From Saprospiraceae bacterium (GTDB lineage: Bacteria; Bacteroidota; Bacteroidia; Chitinophagales; Saprospiraceae): DNA of 64,000 nucleotides. The DNA is taken from NCBI GenBank assembly GCA_020436935.1, contig JAGQWX010000023.1, positions 1-64,000 of the forward strand, in the 5' to 3' direction. The translations under genes were made by a program, and so were the position numbers. Positions within the stretch are counted from its first letter, which is position 1, and each line of letters starts with the position of its first letter. Shown here one piece after another: positions 8,851 through 20,984 of the stretch. The notes beneath the pieces are model-generated. The model ran no database searches. It had not been told where the DNA came from and saw only the letters and a program-made list of their open reading frames with translations.

Positions 8851-8921
8851 TTGACCCATAAGGATTCGAACCTTAACAGACAGAACCAAAATCTGTAGTG
8901 CTACCGTTACACCATGGGTCA
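8851..8921 (-). tRNA. tRNA-Gln (anticodon UUG)
   Basis: The minus strand folds into a 71-nt cloverleaf: acceptor TGACCCA pairs with TGGGTCA, discriminator A; D-arm with GGTAGCA; anticodon arm ACAGA-TTTTGGT-TCTGT with anticodon TTG; T-arm with GGTTCGAATCC. CCA is not encoded. Confidence 0.95.
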
Positions 8922-8942
8922 GTGCTTTTTGGAAAGCGAGTG

Positions 8943-8950
8943 CAAATATA
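8943..8950 (-). promoter_or_regulatory. -7 box of the tRNA-Gln promoter
   Basis: TATATTTG on the minus strand (8950 to 8943) matches TAnnTTTG and lies 21 bases upstream of the mature tRNA 5' end. The -33 region is a poor match (TTTC/TTTA). Confidence 0.55.
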
Positions 8951-9104
8951 TAGATTTTTATATTTTGAGTAAAGAAAATGTTTTTTTTTGAAAAAAATTA
9001 TTTCTCAAGATGGTGGCCGTGGTTGCCTGCTTGTTTTGTGATAAATACGCTGCAATCAGGTCTCTTGATGTTATGGTTATCGGTTGGAAGAGGACTTGGT
9101 TTAC

Positions 9105-11027
9105 TTAATTGTTGATTTTCAATAATTTAAAGCTCGTTCTCCTATTCGCTTGTCTTCCTTCTTCTGTGTTATTGTTTGCAATAGGCTCTGACTCACCCTT
9201 TCCATAATAAGACAATCTTTCTTTACCCACTCCTTCTTTTTCTAAAAACATGGCCACAGCTTTGGCCCTTTCTAAAGAGAGTCGGAGGTTATTTTCGACC
9301 GAGCCAACATCATCTGTATGCCCCGTTATCTCTAGTTTGTATCCTGGGTTTTCCAATAAAACTTCCTTCAATCTGATCAGTTCAGGTCTTGACTCAGGCA
9401 ACAAAACAGCGGCATTTGTTTCAAAAAAGATATTATTTAGTACAAAAGTACTTTCGGAGATAAGCTTTTCTAATCCTACCGCAATTACGTGTGGAAAGTT
9501 AGGGTCGTTGACTTCATTCACATAGAAATTCTTGCTAAAAGGTAAGTAAGTTTCATTTCTCACAAAAAGCCCGAGTCGTGTACCGGTCTTAATGGGCAAA
9601 ACTACTTTCTCCCACGGTATAGAAACGCCAGATGCCAATATTTTATCTGATTGCAGGTCTACCAGTTCAAATGCAGCCGGCACGCCCTCACCGCTCATGC
9701 GATCAAACACGTTGAAACTCACCCATGAAGTCGGAATAGACCGGAGGTTCTCAGGAAGTTCTAATCCGAGAATGTCCAGGTGAGGTCTGCCACCGTTACC
9801 TATATTCATGCGGTCGGTGGTGATGAATGCAGTTTTGCCATCCGGAGCAATGGTGAAAGCTCCGTCGTCTTTTGTTGAATTAATAGGATACCCAAGATTG
9901 ACTGGTTCCTGAAGGGCCATAAAATCCTCACCCAAACGACTTATAAAAACATCAAAGCCTCCCATACCATCCCATTGGTCTGATCTGAAATAAAATGTAC
10001 TTCCATCAGGGTGAATAAAAGGAGATTCTTCGTTTCCCGCAGTATTGATATTAGGCCCCATGTTTACAGGCTCCGACCAAACGCCATTTTTAAGTCTTAC
10101 ATAGTATAAATCTCTTCCGCCATATCCACCATTTCTGTCAGATGAGAAAAATAAAGTCCCACCATCGGCACTGAAGAAGGGTTGGCTGTCCCAGTTTTGA
10201 GAGTTGATAACATCTCCCATGTTTTTTGGTGGCGACCAGGTATCCTTGACCTTTTTTCTCAGGTAAAGGTCACACGATCCAAGGCCATTGTTTCCACAAA
10301 TGGTGACCACGGCCCTAATGCCGTCGGAACTCAAGGCAAAGGCGCCTGCGTTCGGGAGATCATCCCAAAGTTCTGCCTTATGAGCATTTGCCCATTGAAA
10401 CCCTTGTCCTTCGCTTTTGTAAATGTGCTCCAAATTGTTTTCCCTTCTGACAAAGTAGAGATTTTGTCCATTCAGAGATACGAAAGGTAAGTATTCGTGG
10501 TTTACAGAGTTGATAGACTCATTCAATTTGACCAATTCCACATCAGTCGGAGCTTCGATGTATCCCTTTATTTTTTTACTTCTTTCTGAAATAGATTGAG
10601 CTCGCTTTATCCTTGCGTTTTGTCTTTCAGGCAGCAATAGGTATTTGTGAGATAGATCACCACTTCGCTGGTAGTTGTCATTTGCATCCGCTGCAAGCAT
10701 AGCTGCGTGAAGGTATTCCTCATTTTGATAGGATGTAAGATCAGCAGCAAGGATGAGCAGACTGTCGGCTTGCACAAAATTGGTTTGTGCATATTTTATG
10801 GCTCCCAGACGATACAGGGCATCTGCATTCCCGGGATTTTCAGCAATCATTTTTTTCAGCAGGTTTTCGGCTCCTGAAAAGTCTTTTGCTCTCATTTTTG
10901 CATCAATTTCGGTAAATACCGATGTGCTTATTTTTTGACCGGGTTTAGGTGCACAGCCAAAAAATAATCCTAGCATTAAACAAAACAGAAATTTAAAATA
11001 GTTTGACCTTTTTAAGGTGATGATCAT
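9105..11027 (-). CDS. OmpA-family lipoprotein with TPR and PD40 repeats (PorE-like)
   Basis: A 640-residue lipoprotein (LMLGLFFGC, C25). Order of domains: TPR-like helices (about 35-150, with the LLKKMIAENPGNADALYRLG repeat), PD40/WD40-like propeller blades (about 180-430; repeated SxDGGTLFFSSDR and HPDGSTFYFRSDQ motifs), a regulatory-type beta domain (about 440-520), and an OmpA peptidoglycan-binding domain (about 535-640; EITGHTDDVG and RANRR-type ending). This architecture is shared with PorE of the type IX secretion system and with many Bacteroidota paralogues, so a T9SS role is possible but not shown. Its ATG overlaps the TGA of the NhaC gene by 4 bases, so the two are co-transcribed. 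Confidence 0.85.
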   Translation of the reverse strand: MIITLKRSNYFKFLFCLMLGLFFGCAPKPGQKISTSVFTEIDAKMRAKDFSGAENLLKKMIAENPGNADALYRLGAIKYAQTNFVQADSLLILAADLTSYQNEEYLHAAMLAADANDNYQRSGDLSHKYLLLPERQNARIKRAQSISERSKKIKGYIEAPTDVELVKLNESINSVNHEYLPFVSLNGQNLYFVRRENNLEHIYKSEGQGFQWANAHKAELWDDLPNAGAFALSSDGIRAVVTICGNNGLGSCDLYLRKKVKDTWSPPKNMGDVINSQNWDSQPFFSADGGTLFFSSDRNGGYGGRDLYYVRLKNGVWSEPVNMGPNINTAGNEESPFIHPDGSTFYFRSDQWDGMGGFDVFISRLGEDFMALQEPVNLGYPINSTKDDGAFTIAPDGKTAFITTDRMNIGNGGRPHLDILGLELPENLRSIPTSWVSFNVFDRMSGEGVPAAFELVDLQSDKILASGVSIPWEKVVLPIKTGTRLGLFVRNETYLPFSKNFYVNEVNDPNFPHVIAVGLEKLISESTFVLNNIFFETNAAVLLPESRPELIRLKEVLLENPGYKLEITGHTDDVGSVENNLRLSLERAKAVAMFLEKEGVGKERLSYYGKGESEPIANNNTEEGRQANRRTSFKLLKINN

Positions 11028-13042
11028 GTGTTTGTACTTTCCTTGTAATCTTCAACAGGCTTTCCAACATAGCGAATGATGAGATACATGGAAACAATGG
11101 CAAGAATAAACATCAACCAGGAAACCAGCGTAGATCCACCCAACATGGTAGAAAGTCCTTTACAAACAAACGCAATTCCGCCCACAGTAAGTGCGTAAGG
11201 CATCTGGGTTTTTACGTGGTCGAGGTGGTTACAGTCGGAGGCGAGTGAAGAAAGGATGGTGGTATCCGAGATGGGGGAGCAGTGGTCTCCCAGCACAGAA
11301 GCTGAGAGCACGGTAGCAATTACACTGTATAATACTTCAAGCGTGCTTTCCTGGTCCATGCCTGCATTGATGCATATTGTGTAAGCTGTTGGTATGGCAA
11401 TTGGGTACAAAATTGCCATTGTGGACCAACTCGATCCGGTACTGAATGATATCAAAGCTGCAGTAAGGAAAATTAGGGAAGGCAAGACATAAGGTGAAAC
11501 ATTTCCTGTAAGTGCCTGGCTGATGAAGTCAGCAGTGTGTAGGGCATCGGTGGTTTTTGCAAGAGACCATGCCAATGTCAGAATGATCAAAGCGGGCACC
11601 ATGGTCTTAAAACCATTGGCCAGCCAGTGCATGGAGTCAAACAATTTCATGGTTTTGGATGCAACTGTAATCACCAAGGCTACAACAACGCCGGAAGTAC
11701 TTGCCCACAATAAGGCGGAGTACGAATCACTGGCACCAATGATCATTCCCAGTTTTTTGAAAAAGCCTATATCAGTCATTCCTCCAACGCCGGTAATGTT
11801 GCTCCATATGTTGCCCCATCCGTAGGCCACCTGGGTGCTGTCCATATCACTATATAAGTTGTCAAAGCCGGTATCCAGAAGTCCAAAAATGGTTACAATT
11901 ATGACTGTGAAGACCGGAATGGCAGCATGGTACCATTTCATCGGCGCATTTTTTACTGGAGAAAGGTCCTCCATATTGGGTTCGTCTTCTTCACTTGTTC
12001 GCGCAGGTGATACCTGACCTGTTGAACGAGCCCTTTTTTCTGCCCTGAGCATAGGTCCAAAATCTCTTTTCATATAGATCAGCATAAGCATGAAGATCAA
12101 GGTGAAAATGGTGTAATAAGAATATTTGAGAGAGCTGACGAATACTCCATAAGGTGTCAATTCTCCATGGAGATTGAGCTTTTGGAGTCCATCATCGATG
12201 TACCCTAATTCGGCTCCGATCCAGGTAGTTATAAATGCTACCGCAGCAACCGGGGCTGCAGTGGCATCCACTATGTAAGAAAGTTTTTCTCTGCTGATCC
12301 TGAATTTGTCAGTTACCGGCCTCATCGTATTGCCAACAATCAAAGTATTCGCATAATCATCAAAAAATATGGCCACTCCCAAAAACCAGGTCACCAACTG
12401 ACTGCTCTTTGCATCTTTTGCATATTTACTAAGCGCATTGACCACGCCTACCATTCCTCCATTTTTGGATATCAAAGCCACCATGCCACCTATCAGCATC
12501 GAAAATACAATGACCGAAATATGTCCACTGTCATTGAGGGCATTGACAACGTATTCTTTGACAACATTTAGAAAGGATGAAAGAAAATAATAAATAGAAT
12601 CCATCCTCATTCCTCCTGCTATAAAAGCTCCTGACCAAATGCCAATGAACAAGGATACAATGACCTCCTTGAGGAGCAACGCAAGTGCAATGGCCAATAA
12701 TGGCGGTATGATGCTTAATATCAGTGGGATGTGTTTGAGTCTGTATCCTCCGCTCTTAAGTGGGGCAACATGGACAAGGTTGTGGTGGCCTTCAGAAGAT
12801 AAATAAAACAGCTTTCCTGCAAATCCAACATCTTCTACTGGAAGATAAGCTCTCTTGTTGACAGCCTCCAACTGAGTTTCTTCTCCATTGATTGAGAGCT
12901 CTACAGTTCCACTATCAGCAGCTACTTCAAAATAAACGCCATTTTGGTCAAACATCAATTGAAAATCACCTGTATCTCCTGCGGCAAATGACTTTATGGA
13001 AACAACAAGTAAGCACACCACCAATGTGAAGAACAATCTCAT
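11024..13042 (-). CDS. nhaC: NhaC-family Na+/H+ antiporter with an extracytoplasmic N-terminal domain
   Basis: A 672-residue protein. Residues 1-21 are a signal peptide, about 22-100 a small beta-rich soluble domain, and from about 105 on a 10-12 helix transporter of the NhaC family. Characteristic stretches are FFDDYANTLIVGNTMRPVTDKF, VAFITTWIGAELG, FSTGSSWSTMAILYPIAIP and GDHCSPISDTTILSSLASDC, the last typical of Na+/H+ and amino-acid antiporters in this clan. A charged cytoplasmic loop lies near 340-375. Substrate could be Na+/H+ or an organic ion. The following OmpA gene overlaps it by 4 bases. Confidence 0.85.
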   Translation of the reverse strand: MRLFFTLVVCLLVVSIKSFAAGDTGDFQLMFDQNGVYFEVAADSGTVELSINGEETQLEAVNKRAYLPVEDVGFAGKLFYLSSEGHHNLVHVAPLKSGGYRLKHIPLILSIIPPLLAIALALLLKEVIVSLFIGIWSGAFIAGGMRMDSIYYFLSSFLNVVKEYVVNALNDSGHISVIVFSMLIGGMVALISKNGGMVGVVNALSKYAKDAKSSQLVTWFLGVAIFFDDYANTLIVGNTMRPVTDKFRISREKLSYIVDATAAPVAAVAFITTWIGAELGYIDDGLQKLNLHGELTPYGVFVSSLKYSYYTIFTLIFMLMLIYMKRDFGPMLRAEKRARSTGQVSPARTSEEDEPNMEDLSPVKNAPMKWYHAAIPVFTVIIVTIFGLLDTGFDNLYSDMDSTQVAYGWGNIWSNITGVGGMTDIGFFKKLGMIIGASDSYSALLWASTSGVVVALVITVASKTMKLFDSMHWLANGFKTMVPALIILTLAWSLAKTTDALHTADFISQALTGNVSPYVLPSLIFLTAALISFSTGSSWSTMAILYPIAIPTAYTICINAGMDQESTLEVLYSVIATVLSASVLGDHCSPISDTTILSSLASDCNHLDHVKTQMPYALTVGGIAFVCKGLSTMLGGSTLVSWLMFILAIVSMYLIIRYVGKPVEDYKESTNT

Positions 13043-13149
13043 ACCCCTGATAACTTTGATTAGTGGGTAAATGTAAAAAAAAGTGGATTGATCCTGAAAT
13101 TTTAAATCTCAGTGATTTTTACGCAATGAGTGAGTGGTAATTCCTTAAG

Positions 13150-13626
13150 TTACTGGGTAAGTGGTTTCAGCAAATCAAAAAGCTCAGCATTGCTGATCAT
13201 TGCACCTTTAGACAATTCATCAAAGATGAATTTATTTCTCTCTTCCTGACTTCCTAAAACTTTGGTGGCCAGGTTGATCTGCAATTCCTGTGGCCTGTTT
13301 TGGATGAGGTCCATCAGGACTTTTATATCACTGATGTCTTCAAAAGCAGTGGATGAGCGCTGAACTATAATGGCTTCACCAAAATTTTCTTTGATATTAA
13401 AACAAGCCAAAAAAGCGGGCGACCTGTGGTCGATATATTCTACGTTTTGCAGTACTCCGTCTAGAATGAAGTCTGAAAATTCATCGAGCATAAGATTGAC
13501 CATAGGGTCTTGTGCTTGTTTTTTCTTCTCCCAATCTTCACCGGTAATGCCGTTGGCTGATAGAAATAATATGAATTCTTTTTCAAAAATTTCCAGTTCT
13601 TCCAGGGTAAGTCTGCGGTATTTCAT
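13150..13626 (-). CDS. DUF6495 family protein
   Basis: A 158-residue soluble acidic protein that opens with MKYRRLTLEELEIFEKEFI, the conserved beginning of a Bacteroidota-restricted family known as DUF6495. Function is unknown. No signal peptide, membrane segment or catalytic motif is visible; the C-terminal third is helical. It lies alone, 107 bases upstream of the NhaC gene on the same strand, so read-through between them is possible. Confidence 0.75.
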   Translation of the reverse strand: MKYRRLTLEELEIFEKEFILFLSANGITGEDWEKKKQAQDPMVNLMLDEFSDFILDGVLQNVEYIDHRSPAFLACFNIKENFGEAIIVQRSSTAFEDISDIKVLMDLIQNRPQELQINLATKVLGSQEERNKFIFDELSKGAMISNAELFDLLKPLTQ

Positions 13627-13891
13627 TTGTTGTTCAGATCGTATTTAGCTGTATAGTAGACAGCCTTTTTCCAAATATGACGATTTTAATATTCAAATCA
13701 ATGACAAAGATATATGTTTTGAAAATAGACCCAAAGCCATAACAGGATAAGCTTTCTATTGCCGGCTCAAATAATTTCATTACTATGTTATGAAATCGTT
13801 AAGTCCCCTTGTATATTAGTTCCGGAAAGTCCCTCTGAAAAATCCCAAATCGTCACAGCTGCCATTTTATCAAAACAAAACAAAACAAACG

Positions 13892-16612
13892 ATGAAAAAA
13901 GCATTACTTACGTCGCTATCACTATTCTTTTGTATTACGGTATTGATGGCTCAATTAAAAGTTTCGGGAACGGTTACTGATCAAAATGGAGAGTTGCTCT
14001 TCGGAGTTAATATTATTGAAGAGGGAACGCTTAATGGAACTGTTACAGATCTTGAAGGCAAATACAGTTTTCAACTTATCAATCCCAACTCCAAAATCAT
14101 ATTCAGTTACATTGGTTATACGACAGCTATGATTCTGGCAGAGGGTAGGACAACTGTAGACGTGGTTCTGTCAGAAGGTGTTGTAATTGGTGAAGTTCAG
14201 GTAGTGGGCAGCAGGAGTTACAACCGAACAGCTACCCAGTCTCCGGTTGCCATCGACGTCATTGATGTGTCGAGTTTGGTGTCCCAAAACGGCAGGGTGG
14301 AAATCAACCAGTTGTTGCAATACGCGGCCCCATCTTTCAATGCTACAAAACAATCGGGATCAGATGGTGCTGACCACATAGACCCGGCATCGCTTAGAGG
14401 CCTGGGGCCGGATCAGACGCTTGTGCTGATCAATGGCAAACGAAGGCACCAGTCATCGCTGATCAACTTGTTTGGTACAAGAGGGCGGGGCAATACTGGC
14501 ACCGATATGAATGCCATTCCTGTATCTGCTATCAAAAGAATTGAAGTATTGCGCGATGGAGCATCGGCCCAGTATGGATCGGATGCTATTGCGGGAGTTA
14601 TCAATATTGTATTGCAAGACCAAACTGACGGTATACAAGGGGGCATTTCTTATGGAATGTACAGCACCAAAAGAGGAAGCGACTTTGCAAAGCAGATCTT
14701 TGATACCCAGGATGGTTGGGAACCTGAATTGTTCAACATTGATGGAAAAAACAGAATCGATGGTAAGGAAACCGCCTTTGACGGGAATACTGCCAAAGTG
14801 GAACTCAATTACGGGCATAAAATTGGGGATAAAGGTGGTTTTGTAAATGTAGGAGGAGAATTCCTGAATAAAGACAGAACTTTGAGGCCCAGCTTTGACT
14901 GGAGAAAAGGTTATGGCTCTGCAGCGGCAAGCCAGTTACAATTTGTTTTGAATGGTGCACTCCCTTTGGGTTCTGCAGCCGAGCTTTATTTTTTTGGCAC
15001 ACGAGGAGATAGGAATACGGATGCATATGCATTCACTAGAAGTGCACCTGGTCCGGATGGAGATGATCGTGCTGTTCCTTCTTTGTATCCTGATGGATTC
15101 ACACCAAGGATTACTTCCAAAATTGTAGACAATGCAATAACTGCAGGTGTAAGATTTGACCTTCCGGGCAGCTGGAAAGCTGACATCAGCCAGGAATACG
15201 GAAGTAATAATTTCCAATACAATATTAAGGGTACCAACAATGCATCCATGGGTCCGAGGTCTCCGACTGAGTTTGATGCAGGAGGACATTCACTGGCCAT
15301 GTACTTGACCTCACTAGATCTTTCGAAATACTATAAGAACATTGCTGCAGGAATGAACCTTGCATTTGGTGCAGAGTACAGGCGTGAGCAATTCAACATT
15401 TTTGCAGGAGAAGTAGGATCATATGCACAGTATGACGTCAATGGACAACCAATTACCAATCCGGCAACCCAGACACCATACGAAAATGAATTTGGTCAGG
15501 TACCGGGAGGTGGTTCACAGGGATTCCCTGGTTACAGTCCTTCAAACGAAGTAGACGAGGGTAGAGGCAACCTTGGCATTTATGGCGATGCTGAATTGAA
15601 TATCACTAAAGACTTCCTCCTGAATGGTGCTGTAAGGTTTGAAAATTACAGTGATTTTGGATCTACCTTCAACTATAAACTTGCTTCCAGATTTAATTTC
15701 ACTGAACAGCTTGGATTCAGGGCCAGTGTTTCTTCCGGATTCCGTGCTCCTTCTTTAGCACAAATCCACTACAACCTCATATTCACGAATATTGTAGCAG
15801 GCGCTTCATTACAAACACTTTTGGCATCCAATACCAGCAGTATTGCCAGATCTTTTGGTATTGATCCTTTGAAGCAGGAAACTGCCAATAACCTTGCGGC
15901 AGGTTTTACATTCAATAAAGCCGGGTTTACAGCAACAATCGACGGATATCTGATCAATGTCAAAGACAGGATCATCCTCACAGATAATTTTGACGCTTCT
16001 TTCCTCAATCAAGGGGTAGAAATCGCTCAGTTTTTTGCCAATGGAGCCGATACAAGGACAACTGGTTTGGACATCGTTCTAAATTACAAGAAATTTTTGG
16101 GTGATGCTTATGACAAATCCATCACCCTTGGTATAGCTGGAAACTTCAACCGAACAGAGATCATCAAGGTCAACAACGGCAGCCTCAATGAGTACACGTT
16201 TTTTGGTCCATTTTCAAGAGCATATTTGGAGGCAGCTGCCCCGCCCTATAAATTGGTATTCAACGGTGGTGTCAACGTTGGTAAATTTGACGCCCTTTTA
16301 TCTTACACAGCATTTAGCCGTGTAGAATTGCAGGACTTCCAGTGGGTGGATTCACCAGCGACCACAAAGGCAGAAGCTGACGAATTGTATGGAAAAGCAA
16401 CGGATGTTTATGAGGCCATGGGTACATTAGATCTCAGTCTTTCTTATCAATTCAGTCCTAAAATCAGATTTACTTTGGGATCGAACAACTTGTTTGGTGC
16501 ATATCCAACTCCACAGTTCGACGGTTGGACAGACCAGGGTGGATTCAACGATTCTGTGCAAATGGGTTCTGATGGCATGTATCTTTTTGCCAGACTTGGA
16601 TTTAAGTTTTAA
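13892..16612 (+). CDS. TonB-dependent outer membrane receptor
   Basis: A 906-residue receptor. Signal peptide at 1-20 (cut near LMAQ), a carboxypeptidase-regulatory-like domain at about 22-100 (VSGTVTDQNGELLFGVNI), a plug domain at about 115-240 (RGLGPDQTLVLINGKRRHQ, EVLRDGASAQYGSDAIAGVI), then a 22-strand barrel that contains GFRAPSLAQIHYN and ends FARLGFKF with a terminal Phe. No SusD partner is adjacent, so this is a stand-alone receptor rather than a SusCD pair. The plug motifs resemble receptors of the iron-siderophore/peptide type; the ligand is not known. Its transcript converges on the hydrolase gene. Confidence 0.92.
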   Translation: MKKALLTSLSLFFCITVLMAQLKVSGTVTDQNGELLFGVNIIEEGTLNGTVTDLEGKYSFQLINPNSKIIFSYIGYTTAMILAEGRTTVDVVLSEGVVIGEVQVVGSRSYNRTATQSPVAIDVIDVSSLVSQNGRVEINQLLQYAAPSFNATKQSGSDGADHIDPASLRGLGPDQTLVLINGKRRHQSSLINLFGTRGRGNTGTDMNAIPVSAIKRIEVLRDGASAQYGSDAIAGVINIVLQDQTDGIQGGISYGMYSTKRGSDFAKQIFDTQDGWEPELFNIDGKNRIDGKETAFDGNTAKVELNYGHKIGDKGGFVNVGGEFLNKDRTLRPSFDWRKGYGSAAASQLQFVLNGALPLGSAAELYFFGTRGDRNTDAYAFTRSAPGPDGDDRAVPSLYPDGFTPRITSKIVDNAITAGVRFDLPGSWKADISQEYGSNNFQYNIKGTNNASMGPRSPTEFDAGGHSLAMYLTSLDLSKYYKNIAAGMNLAFGAEYRREQFNIFAGEVGSYAQYDVNGQPITNPATQTPYENEFGQVPGGGSQGFPGYSPSNEVDEGRGNLGIYGDAELNITKDFLLNGAVRFENYSDFGSTFNYKLASRFNFTEQLGFRASVSSGFRAPSLAQIHYNLIFTNIVAGASLQTLLASNTSSIARSFGIDPLKQETANNLAAGFTFNKAGFTATIDGYLINVKDRIILTDNFDASFLNQGVEIAQFFANGADTRTTGLDIVLNYKKFLGDAYDKSITLGIAGNFNRTEIIKVNNGSLNEYTFFGPFSRAYLEAAAPPYKLVFNGGVNVGKFDALLSYTAFSRVELQDFQWVDSPATTKAEADELYGKATDVYEAMGTLDLSLSYQFSPKIRFTLGSNNLFGAYPTPQFDGWTDQGGFNDSVQMGSDGMYLFARLGFKF

Positions 16613-16636
16613 TCCAGTTAAGTAAATTCATAGGAC

Positions 16637-16664
16637 CAATTCACTTGCATTTTGTAGTGAATTG
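16637..16664. terminator. Hairpin between convergent genes
   Basis: CAATTCACT (16637-16645) pairs with AGTGAATTG (16656-16664) across a 10-base loop, midway between the stops of the TonB receptor and the hydrolase. The T-run is weak on both strands, so a bidirectional terminator is only likely. Confidence 0.4.
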
Positions 16665-16679
16665 AATAGAAAAATAAAG

Positions 16680-17405
16680 TTATAAAGTCTCACAGGCCTG
16701 TAAAAACTCAGCGATGACGTTTGCACAGGCCTGTGGTGCTTCATGCATGCCCGCATGTGCAATATGATCCAATAGGAGTACATAGGGCTGTTGACAAAGA
16801 CTAATTTGCGGAAGTGCATCTTCAAAGCTGATGAATTTATCAGCCTTCCCGATGATCATCAGGCTTGGTTTTTCCAAACTTTTGAGGACGTCTCTTGTAT
16901 CCTCACGATCCCTCATGGCGATGGTGGCTGTTTGCAGCGCTTTTGATGGGATTTGTTTGTTGTCTTCCAGATTCTGACGGATGAATTCGGCGTTCTCTTT
17001 CAAAAAACTATGATTGTACATCTTGGGAAGAAAGTCTTCAATGAACACTTCAGTCCCATGTTTTTCTAAGAATTCAACAGTTTTGTCCCTCGTTTTTTTC
17101 TTGGCATCTGTGTCTGCTAAAGCGGATGAATGGAATAGACCAAGTCCAAGCAGAAATTTGCCGTATGATTTGGCGTATGCCAGACTGATGTAACCGCCCA
17201 TGGAATGTCCAATCAATACAAATTCTTTTATCTTTCTTTCAAGTACTTCACTGTGTACCCAGTCTGCATATTCTTCAATGGTTTGACAGAAACTGATGAC
17301 CGAATAGTCAAGGGTAATGTATTCATGATCGGTTGGAAGCAAAGGGATGAACGACGTCCATACATCTGAAGTTTCTCCAAAACCGTGTAATAAAATGACT
17401 TTCAT
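16680..17405 (-). CDS. Alpha/beta hydrolase
   Basis: A 241-residue cytoplasmic alpha/beta-hydrolase fold enzyme. It begins MKVILLHGFGETSDVW (oxyanion-hole HGFG), carries the nucleophile elbow GHSMGG (Ser about 89) and ends with the catalytic His in DHIAHAGMHEAP; an acid residue lies near GKADKFISFED. These features put it in the broad family of esterases, lyases and perhydrolases. The start at 17405 is chosen because the family begins here; an upstream frame extension to 17453 lacks homology. Divergent from pyrG. Confidence 0.85.
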   Translation of the reverse strand: MKVILLHGFGETSDVWTSFIPLLPTDHEYITLDYSVISFCQTIEEYADWVHSEVLERKIKEFVLIGHSMGGYISLAYAKSYGKFLLGLGLFHSSALADTDAKKKTRDKTVEFLEKHGTEVFIEDFLPKMYNHSFLKENAEFIRQNLEDNKQIPSKALQTATIAMRDREDTRDVLKSLEKPSLMIIGKADKFISFEDALPQISLCQQPYVLLLDHIAHAGMHEAPQACANVIAEFLQACETL

Positions 17406-19882
<2,477 letters not shown>

Positions 19883-19997
19883 GTCCCATTTTCAACGCTT
19901 CACTGTTTGCTTGACAAAGATTTACCATCATTTATTCGAAATCCGTATATCTATATTTGGGATAAAGTTTTATTTTCAAATATAATTTCCAATCAGG

Positions 19998-20804
19998 ATG
20001 AAGCACGCCGAAGCCATTGACGAAAAATATCTTCTGACTGAAGACCAGATCAATTTCTACAGGGAAAATAAATACATCAAGCTCAAAAATGTTTTTGATG
20101 GAGAAACACTTGCACATTATGGCAAAATCATCAAAGACAAGGTGGCAGAACTGAGCATTGAGACCATACCAATGGAGGAACGCGACACCTACTCAAAAGC
20201 ATTTTTACAGATCATGAATTTGTGGAGAACATCCGATGCGGTCAAAGAATTTGTGTTCGGAAAACGTCTTGCCGGCATTGCCAGTCAGCTGATGGGGACT
20301 GAAGGGGTAAGAATTTATCACGACCAGGCATTGTTCAAAGAGCCCGGAGGTGGATTCACACCATGGCATGCAGATCAGTACTACTGGCCTTTGGAGAGCG
20401 ATCTTACGGTCACTGCCTGGATCCCACTCCAAGCCGTTTCTCTAGAAATGGGTCCGCTGGAGTTTTCTGCAAAAAGCCATATGCTGCAAGACGGCAGAAA
20501 CCTAAAGATTAGCGATGACAGCGAAGCGGAAATCGGGAAAAAACTTCGCCTTGGGGACTTTGAAAAAATAGTCGAACCATTCGAACTCGGAGAAGTCAGC
20601 TTCCATAGCGGCTGGATATTTCATCGGGCTGGCGCCAACCAGACAGATACCATGCGATCCGTCATGACCGTCATTTATATGGACAAAAACATGCGGCTCA
20701 AAGCTCCGGAAAATGAAAACCAGCAAAATGATTGGGACACCTGGTGCCCCGGCGCAGTTGTAGGTGAAGTAATCGACACCCCTATAAATCCGTTAATTCT
20801 CTAG
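19998..20804 (+). CDS. Phytanoyl-CoA dioxygenase (PhyH) family oxygenase
   Basis: A 268-residue Fe(II)/2-oxoglutarate-dependent oxygenase. The metal triad is visible: H124 and D126 in PWHADQYYW and the distal H209 in GWIFHRAGANQT; the Arg a few residues later (MRSVM) probably binds 2-oxoglutarate. The sequence resembles ectoine-hydroxylase and small-molecule PhyH enzymes more than peroxisomal ones. No ectoine genes are nearby, so the substrate is unknown. Monocistronic by spacing, followed at once by short repeats. Confidence 0.85.
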   Translation: MKHAEAIDEKYLLTEDQINFYRENKYIKLKNVFDGETLAHYGKIIKDKVAELSIETIPMEERDTYSKAFLQIMNLWRTSDAVKEFVFGKRLAGIASQLMGTEGVRIYHDQALFKEPGGGFTPWHADQYYWPLESDLTVTAWIPLQAVSLEMGPLEFSAKSHMLQDGRNLKISDDSEAEIGKKLRLGDFEKIVEPFELGEVSFHSGWIFHRAGANQTDTMRSVMTVIYMDKNMRLKAPENENQQNDWDTWCPGAVVGEVIDTPINPLIL

Positions 20805-20921
20805 TGAGTAGTGAGTAGTGAGTGCGCACCTACGGTGCTAGTGGGGCGCACCTATGGTGCTAGTGAGTGCGCACCTATGGTGCTAGTGGGGCGCACCTAT
20901 GGTGCTAGTGAGTAGTGAGTT
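20804..20921 (+). repeat. GTGAGTA heptamers flanking four copies of a 22/23-bp repeat
   Basis: Three GTGAGTA-type heptamers (20804-20824) precede four copies of GCGCACCTATGGTGCTAGTG starting at 20824, 20846, 20869 and 20891, spaced 22, 23 and 22. Two more heptamers (20908-20921) close the array. Each copy contains the small palindrome GCACC-TAT-GGTGC. The array begins 19 bases after the PhyH start of intergenic DNA and has no spacers, so it is not CRISPR. Confidence 0.9.
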
Positions 20922-20984
20922 TGTGCTTATGCTATATTTGCAATCTATGCAATTCTATACAATCTATGCCATTCCGCGCCTTTG

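Noticed and set aside
20824..20913. Possible CRISPR array
   Set aside because: Units are contiguous with no unique spacers, and no cas genes are in the window.
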